Shown piece by piece: positions 6,689-10,522 of a stretch of 10,522 bases of DNA (positions are counted from its first letter, which is position 1; every line of letters begins with the position of its first letter). Below the pieces are notes generated by a model, which was not told the DNA's origin, did not search any database, and worked only from the letters and a program-made list of their open reading frames with translations. The stretch is from assembly GCA_045537285.1 (NCBI GenBank), contig JAZSPC010000049.1, forward strand, positions 1 to 10,522. Direction: 5' to 3'. This DNA is from HGM13634 sp045537285. Its GTDB lineage: Bacteria; Bacillota; Clostridia; TANB77; CAG-508. The position numbers and the translations under genes were made by a program.

Positions 6689-7864
6689 ATGGGAACAAAG
6701 AAAAAGAAAGAAATAGAAGAAATTGAAGAAACATCTAAAAAAGTAGAAGAAACAGAAAAAGCAGTAGAGGAAAATAAAACAGAGGAACAAATAAAAGACG
6801 AAGTAAAAGAAATAGTAGAAAAAGCAAAAGATGGAAATATGACTTATGCTGAATTAGCTACACAATTAGATAATATTAATCCTGATCAATTGGATACTGT
6901 ATTTGATAAATTCGAAGAGATGGGTGTGGATTTATTACAAGATGATTTTGAAGAAGAACCAGATGTAGACGAATTACAAAATATAGAAGAAGTAGAAGAT
7001 TTTCAAGATATAAACTTAACAAGTTTTGATGGAGTAAATATTGATGACCCAGTAAGAATGTATCTACGTGAGATTGGTAAAATTCCACTACTTAGTTTTG
7101 AAGAAGAATTAGAACTTGCACAAAAAGTTTTAGATGGTGATGAAGATGCTAAAAAGAAATTATCTGAATCAAACCTAAGATTAGTTGTAAGTATTGCTAA
7201 AAAATATGTTGGTAGAGGAATGTTATTTTTAGATTTAATCCAAGAAGGAAATATGGGATTAATAAAAGCTGTTGAAAAATTTGATTATACAAAAGGATAT
7301 AAATTTAGTACTTATGCAACTTGGTGGATAAGACAAGCCATAACAAGAGCAATAGCTGACCAAGCTAGAACAATAAGAATACCAGTTCATATGGTAGAAA
7401 CAATAAATAAATTGATCCGTACATCAAGATTACTATTACAAAGATTAGGAAGAGAACCAAGCCCAGAAGAAATAGCACAAGAACTTGAAATTTCAGTTGA
7501 GAAAGTAATGGAAATACAAAAAATTGCACAAGATCCAGTATCTTTAGAAACACCAATTGGAGAAGAAGATGACAGCCATTTAGGAGATTTTATACAAGAT
7601 GATGATTCGCCAGCTCCACAAGATGCAGCAGCATATACGATGTTAAAGGAACAATTAGAAGAAGTAATGAATACTTTAACACCAAGAGAAGCAAAAGTTC
7701 TAAAATTAAGATTTGGATTAGAAGATGGAAAGGCTAGAACTCTTGAAGAAGTTGGAAAAGAATTTGATGTAACTCGTGAAAGAATTAGACAAATAGAAGC
7801 AAAAGCTTTAAGAAAATTAAGACATCCAAGTAGAAGTAAAAAATTAAAAGATTATATGAATTAA
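6689..7864 (+). CDS. rpoD: Primary (housekeeping) RNA polymerase sigma factor SigA/RpoD
   Basis: A 391-residue group 1 sigma-70 factor, directing RNA polymerase to TTGACA/TATAAT promoters such as those seen in this window. The first ~45 residues are a Lys/Glu-rich helical extension, followed by a region 1.1-like segment (~46-85) and an acidic linker (~85-107). Region 1.2 begins at DDPVRMYLREIGK (119-131). Regions 2.1-2.4 include LDLIQEGNMGLIKAVEKF (181-198) and the promoter-melting and -10-reading stretch YKFSTYATWWIRQAITRAI (204-222). Region 3 follows, and region 4.2 carries the -35 helix-turn-helix (TLEEVGKEFDVTRERIRQIE, 351-370). The start follows GGAGGG at 6674-6679, which overlaps the dnaG stop, indicating co-transcription. 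A terminator follows 7 bases after the stop. Confidence 0.97.
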   Translation: MGTKKKKEIEEIEETSKKVEETEKAVEENKTEEQIKDEVKEIVEKAKDGNMTYAELATQLDNINPDQLDTVFDKFEEMGVDLLQDDFEEEPDVDELQNIEEVEDFQDINLTSFDGVNIDDPVRMYLREIGKIPLLSFEEELELAQKVLDGDEDAKKKLSESNLRLVVSIAKKYVGRGMLFLDLIQEGNMGLIKAVEKFDYTKGYKFSTYATWWIRQAITRAIADQARTIRIPVHMVETINKLIRTSRLLLQRLGREPSPEEIAQELEISVEKVMEIQKIAQDPVSLETPIGEEDDSHLGDFIQDDDSPAPQDAAAYTMLKEQLEEVMNTLTPREAKVLKLRFGLEDGKARTLEEVGKEFDVTRERIRQIEAKALRKLRHPSRSKKLKDYMN

Positions 7865-7871
7865 ATAAAAG

Positions 7872-7893
7872 AACCGCAATTTGCGGTTTTTTT
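7872..7893 (+). terminator. Rho-independent terminator of the dnaG-sigA operon
   Basis: AACCGC pairs with GCGGTT around AATTT, followed by a run of T to 7893. It closes the operon and lies 11 bases before the next promoter. Confidence 0.92.
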
Positions 7894-7903
7894 ATTTTTG
7901 TTG

Positions 7904-7933
7904 TTGACAAACGTTATCATTTCATGGTATAAT
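7904..7933 (+). promoter_or_regulatory. rplU-rpmA promoter
   Basis: Perfect TTGACA (7904-7909) and TATAAT (7928-7933) with an 18-bp spacer and TG at 7925-7926 (extended -10). This is the strongest promoter in the window, fitting a ribosomal protein operon. Confidence 0.9.
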
Positions 7934-7940
7934 AACAAAC

Positions 7941-8036
7941 TGTAACCGCATAATTCAAGGTTCAAAAAGTCTAATTAAGTTTAGATACCTAAAGTTTAAG
8001 GTTAGCGAGTATACAAGAAAAGGGAGGTGCTTTCGT
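7941..8036 (+). ncRNA. Probable ribosomal protein L21 leader RNA
   Basis: About 95 untranslated bases lie between the promoter and rplU. They can form small helices: AACC/GGTT around the start of the leader (7944-7962), TCTAA/TTAGA near 7970-7986, and ACCT/AGGT near 7988-8003. Position, length and the GGGAGGTGCTTTCGTA segment before the ATG resemble the L21 leader found upstream of rplU in Bacillota, an element thought to give autoregulation by L21. Assigned mainly from context; a covariance-model search was not possible. Confidence 0.6.
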
Positions 8037-8037
8037 A

Positions 8038-8352
8038 ATGTACGCAGTAATCGAAGCATGTGGAAGACAATACAAAGTTCAAAAAGGTGATGTTGTATTT
8101 TTCGAAAAATTAGATTCAGAAGAAGGAAAAACTGTATCATTTGATAAAGTTGTTTTAGTTTCTGATGAAGGAAAAGTACAAGTTGGAAACCCATACGTTT
8201 CTGGAGCAAAAGTTGAAGGTAAAGTAGTTGCTCACGGAAAAGGTAAAAAAGTAGTAGTTTTCAAATATAAACCTAAAAAGAATGAAAGAAAAACACAAGG
8301 TCATAGACAAGAATATACTAAAGTAGAAATTACAGCAGTTAATGCTAAATAG
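8038..8352 (+). CDS. rplU: 50S ribosomal protein L21
   Basis: 104 residues, the normal size for bL21, which binds 23S rRNA in the large subunit. It begins MYAVIEACGRQYKVQKGD, the conserved family start, and has the typical basic loop and tail (KYKPKKNERKTQGHRQEYTKVEI, here spanning about residues 76-98). A strong GGGAGGTG site lies at 8022-8029. It is the first gene of the rplU-rpmA operon. In most Bacillota the gene for the cysteine protease Prp follows here; only 66 bases separate rplU from rpmA, so it is absent at this site. Confidence 0.97.
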   Translation: MYAVIEACGRQYKVQKGDVVFFEKLDSEEGKTVSFDKVVLVSDEGKVQVGNPYVSGAKVEGKVVAHGKGKKVVVFKYKPKKNERKTQGHRQEYTKVEITAVNAK

Positions 8353-8418
8353 TTTTTAGTTTTAGAAATTAATAATTAAGAGATATAAAATTTAGAAAGC
8401 GAAAGGAGTGAATCTTTC

Positions 8419-8676
8419 ATGGCACATAAAAAAGGTCAAGGTAGTGTTAAGAACGGTAGAGACAGTGAGTCAAAGAGACTTGGTGTCAAAAAATCAGACG
8501 GACAAATCGTTAAAGCTGGAAACATTATAATCAGACAAAGAGGAACTAATGTACATCCAGGAAACAATGTTGGAATCGGTAGCGATGACACTTTATTTGC
8601 TTTAGTTGATGGAACAGTTAAATTTGAAAGAAAAGGAAAAGATAAAAAACAAGTAAGTGTTTATCCAGCAGAATAA
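8419..8676 (+). CDS. rpmA: 50S ribosomal protein L27, without N-terminal extension
   Basis: 85 residues of bL27, whose N-terminus reaches the peptidyl-transferase centre. It starts MAHKKGQGSVKNGRDS, like the mature form and like Escherichia coli L27. Most Bacillota make L27 with a ~9-residue leader ending in a LQFFA-type motif that Prp removes. Here no leader is possible from this start: the frame upstream hits a stop at 8386-8388 with no start codon between, and the ribosome site AAGGAG (8403-8408) sits correctly for the ATG at 8419. The body (RLGVKKSDGQ, RQRGTNVHPGNNVGIG, DDTLFALVDGTVKFE) is conventional. Confidence 0.97.
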   Translation: MAHKKGQGSVKNGRDSESKRLGVKKSDGQIVKAGNIIIRQRGTNVHPGNNVGIGSDDTLFALVDGTVKFERKGKDKKQVSVYPAE

Positions 8677-8703
8677 TTAATTGATAATAATTAATAAATA
8701 TAT

Positions 8704-8736
8704 AAAAAAGCAAGATATTAATCTTGTTTTTTTTTT
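8704..8736 (+). terminator. Rho-independent terminator of rplU-rpmA
   Basis: CAAGAT (8711-8716) pairs with ATCTTG (8721-8726) around ATTA, with flanking A6 (8704-8709) opposite a T run reaching 8736. Confidence 0.9.
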
Positions 8737-8794
8737 ATCTTTATGATTTAATAATTACATATATGATATATTGACATACAAAGGAGAATTAGAT

Positions 8795-9952
8795 ATGGGA
8801 AATGGTAAAATTTCACCACTTGTAATTGTAATTCTTATGATTGTTCTAGCAGGTGTAGCATTTGTAGCTGTTAGAATGATGAATGGAGAATCTGCAATTC
8901 CTGGAATAGGTGATAAAGAAAAAAAAGAAAAAGTAGATTTAGCTGTTCCAGTTATTACTTTAGAATTAAGTTCAGAAGAAGAAGAACAAGAAGAAGTTAT
9001 TATTTATGTTAAAGCTAAAGTAAGTGAAGGGGAAGAAATTGAAAGTATTATACTACCAGATAATACTATAATTACTGGATCTGAAGCTGAATATCGTGTA
9101 AACCAAAATGGAACATATACATTTAAAGCTGTTACTAAAAATCAAGGTCAATCAACATCTGATATAAAAGTTACTAATATAAGATTAGTATCAGCTGATA
9201 ATCCATATATACCAGATGGATTTACTTATCTTGGTGGAGATATTAAAACAGGATATGTAATAGTTGATTCATTTGGAAATGAATATGTTTGGGTTCCATG
9301 TGCAAATGGTTTATTAGAAAGAGAAACATTATTAAATACTTCATATGAAGAATCAAGTGATAGTCCAACAGAACTTGTAAGTAGTGTTGCTAAATATTAT
9401 GGATTCTATATTGCAAGATATGAATCATCAATTCATGATACTGGAGAAGGTTTAGTTGCAGCATCAAGAAAAAATGCAACACCTTGGACAGATGTAACAT
9501 ATTTAGATGCGATAAAAGCTTCTAAAGCTAGTGGACAATATTTTGGTTATCCAGATGATGTAAAAACAAATATGGTTAGTAGTTATGCATGGGATACAAC
9601 ACTTTTTTGGATAGATAAAAGCTTAGGTAGTTCATTCTCATCATCATTAAATTATGGAAATCAAGGTGGAACTGTTAAACCAACAGGAACAACAGAAAAT
9701 GATAAATTAAATGGTATCTGCGATATGGCGGGAAATGTTAGAGAGTGGACAACAGAAATTTATAATGGACCACAAGAGACTAAAAAGAAATCTTCATCAA
9801 GCAAAAAGAAAAATGAAGCAACAACAATATTACAAAGAGTAGTTCGTGGTGGTAGTGCTGTAACAGCAAGAAAACCAGCAAGTCGTACAGCTTATAATGA
9901 AGATACAAGTGAAACATATTGGGGATTCAGAATGGTTATGTATAAATTCTAA
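8795..9952 (+). CDS. Membrane-anchored FGE/SUMF1-like (C-type-lectin-fold) surface protein
   Basis: A 385-residue protein not assigned to a named gene. A short N-terminus with one Lys (MGNGK) precedes one hydrophobic helix (~7-27), suggesting a signal anchor with the rest outside the cell. Residues ~48-130 look like a beta-sandwich domain with an acidic run (EEEEQEE, 61-67). The C-terminal FGE-like domain (~138-385) carries FYIARYESS (204-212), SYAWDT (263-268), GICDMAGNVREWTTE (307-321), VVRGGSA (349-355) and a closing GFRMVMYKF (377-385). There is no cysteine after the RGG motif, so catalytic formylglycine formation is unlikely. A Lys/Ser-rich insert sits at 330-343. ATG 8795 is chosen over an in-frame TTG at 8771 because AAGGAG (8781-8786) lies between them. 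It is a paralogue of the gene at 1-428 but has no GC-rich tail. It stands alone between two terminators, in a housekeeping neighbourhood. Confidence 0.85.
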   Translation: MGNGKISPLVIVILMIVLAGVAFVAVRMMNGESAIPGIGDKEKKEKVDLAVPVITLELSSEEEEQEEVIIYVKAKVSEGEEIESIILPDNTIITGSEAEYRVNQNGTYTFKAVTKNQGQSTSDIKVTNIRLVSADNPYIPDGFTYLGGDIKTGYVIVDSFGNEYVWVPCANGLLERETLLNTSYEESSDSPTELVSSVAKYYGFYIARYESSIHDTGEGLVAASRKNATPWTDVTYLDAIKASKASGQYFGYPDDVKTNMVSSYAWDTTLFWIDKSLGSSFSSSLNYGNQGGTVKPTGTTENDKLNGICDMAGNVREWTTEIYNGPQETKKKSSSSKKKNEATTILQRVVRGGSAVTARKPASRTAYNEDTSETYWGFRMVMYKF

Positions 9953-9969
9953 TTGAATAAAATATAAAT

Positions 9970-10004
9970 AAAAATCTTAGCTATAGTTTGGCTAAGATTT
10001 TTTT
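9970..10004 (+). terminator. Rho-independent terminator of the FGE-like gene
   Basis: AAAAATCTTAGC (9970-9981) pairs with GCTAAGATTTTT (9991-10002) around a 9-base loop, with T continuing to 10004. It separates this gene from aspS. Confidence 0.92.
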
Positions 10005-10048
10005 ATAGAAAAATTGCTAAAATAATTACAAATTCTACATAATTCTGA

Positions 10049-10077
10049 TTGAAAAAGTATAAAAAATAATATATAAT
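10049..10077 (+). promoter_or_regulatory. aspS promoter
   Basis: TTGAAA (10049-10054) and TATAAT (10072-10077) with a 17-bp spacer. Transcription would start near 10084, giving a short leader with no T-box elements visible. Confidence 0.8.
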
Positions 10078-10114
10078 ATAGCCACATTTGTAAAAGGAAA
10101 AGAGGAAGGAAAAC

Positions 10115-10522
10115 ATGATTAATAAGTATAAAACAAATAATTGTGGAGAATTAAGAAAAACTGACGTAGGTAAAGAAGTAAGACTTGCAGGTTTTGTACA
10201 AACAATAAGAAATTTAGGAAAGATGATGTTTATTGATTTAAGAGATGAAAAAGGAATTACACAAATAGTAATTTCTGAAGATGCAAATCTTGAATCAAAA
10301 TTAAAAGATGTAGTAAAAGAATGTACAGTTACAGTAACAGGTAATGTTGTAGAAAGAAGCAGTAAAAACGATAAAATCCCAACAGGTGAAATTGAAGTTA
10401 TTGCAACAGATATTACAGTACTTGGAAAATGTAAAAACTCATTACCATTTGAAGTAAATGTTGAAAATCAAAATGTTAGAGAAGATTTAAGATTAGAATA
10501 TAGATTTTTAGATTTAAGAAAT
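10115..10522 (+). CDS. aspS: Aspartyl-tRNA synthetase, N-terminal part (truncated by window end)
   Basis: 136 codons are open to the window edge. This is the OB-fold anticodon-binding domain of a class II synthetase that charges tRNA with aspartate. Family landmarks: NNCGELRKTDVGKEVRLAGFV (starting at residue 8), GKMMFIDLRDEKGITQIVI (~35-53) and the linker into the catalytic domain, NVREDLRLEYRFLDLRN (~120-136). The GWV usual in the OB fold reads GFV here. The start follows AGAGGAAGGA at 10101-10110. A bacterial-type AspRS normally has ~590 residues, so the catalytic core and GAD insert lie beyond the window. Whether it is discriminating or also charges tRNA-Asn cannot be told from this part. 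Confidence 0.9.
   Translation, partial: MINKYKTNNCGELRKTDVGKEVRLAGFVQTIRNLGKMMFIDLRDEKGITQIVISEDANLESKLKDVVKECTVTVTGNVVERSSKNDKIPTGEIEVIATDITVLGKCKNSLPFEVNVENQNVREDLRLEYRFLDLRN

Noticed and set aside
6689..6830. Lys/Glu-rich 5' end of sigA as a separate repeat or a frameshift
   Set aside because: It is in one frame with the ribosome site and with region 1.1; low-complexity charged N-termini are common in primary sigma factors.
8673..8700. AT-rich dyad (ATTAATT/AATTAAT) after rpmA
   Set aside because: Simple AT-rich sequence next to a clear terminator; no reason to assign a function.
8771..8794. Eight extra N-terminal codons of the FGE-like protein from a TTG
   Set aside because: The ribosome site AAGGAG lies within these codons, so translation starts at the ATG at 8795.
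9841..9952. A second DGR variable region at the end of the static paralogue
   Set aside because: The segment is AT-rich with A- and T-ending codons like the rest of the gene and lacks the NNC pattern.
1..10522. DGR template repeat or reverse transcriptase within the window
   Set aside because: No other GC-rich stretch resembling 285-425 was seen on either strand, and no open frame carries reverse-transcriptase motifs.

Overview
The window looks like a chromosomal stretch of a low-GC Gram-positive bacterium (Bacillota, most likely a clostridial or related gut-type lineage). The reasons are the AT-rich genes, consensus SigA-type promoters (TTGAXA, 17-18 bp, TATAAT), strong AGGAGG ribosome sites, a tyrosyl T-box leader, a likely L21 leader, and a dnaG-sigA pair with a CarD gene just upstream. 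TGG encodes Trp throughout and all stops are TAA or TAG, so nothing suggests a variant genetic code. The species cannot be named from this sequence alone.

Layout: (1) 1-428, the 3' end of a formylglycine-generating-enzyme-like (FGE/SUMF1, C-type-lectin fold) gene whose last ~140 bases are compositionally foreign, followed by a terminator. (2) 496-2415 minus, a FeoB-family iron transporter with no feoA beside it. (3) 2507-4029, a promoter, a complete T-box riboswitch and tyrS. (4) 4055-4798, a promoter, a leader with a terminator-like hairpin, a CarD/CdnL-type gene and a strong terminator. (5) 4832-7893, dnaG and the housekeeping sigma factor sigA/rpoD as a two-gene operon with a terminator. 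(6) 7904-8736, a strong promoter, a probable L21 leader, rplU and rpmA, then a terminator. (7) 8795-10004, a membrane-anchored FGE-like protein with its own terminator. (8) 10049-10522, a promoter and the 5' part of aspS, cut by the window edge.

Most of the window is housekeeping: tRNA charging (tyrS, aspS), transcription initiation (CarD, SigA), replication priming (DnaG), ribosome assembly (L21, L27) and iron uptake (FeoB). The unusual part is the pair of FGE-fold genes at the two ends. The first ends in a segment with the hallmarks of a variable region of a diversity-generating retroelement (DGR): abrupt rise in GC from about 34% to 52%, almost only NNC/NNT codons, and a conserved C-terminal tail ending in AFRPLIYVAL. 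The second is a paralogue with no such segment and so serves as an internal control. No reverse transcriptase or template repeat is in the window, so any DGR would act on this gene from elsewhere. A second notable point is that L27 lacks the cleavable N-terminal extension usual in Bacillota, and the gene for its processing protease Prp is missing from its usual place between rplU and rpmA.
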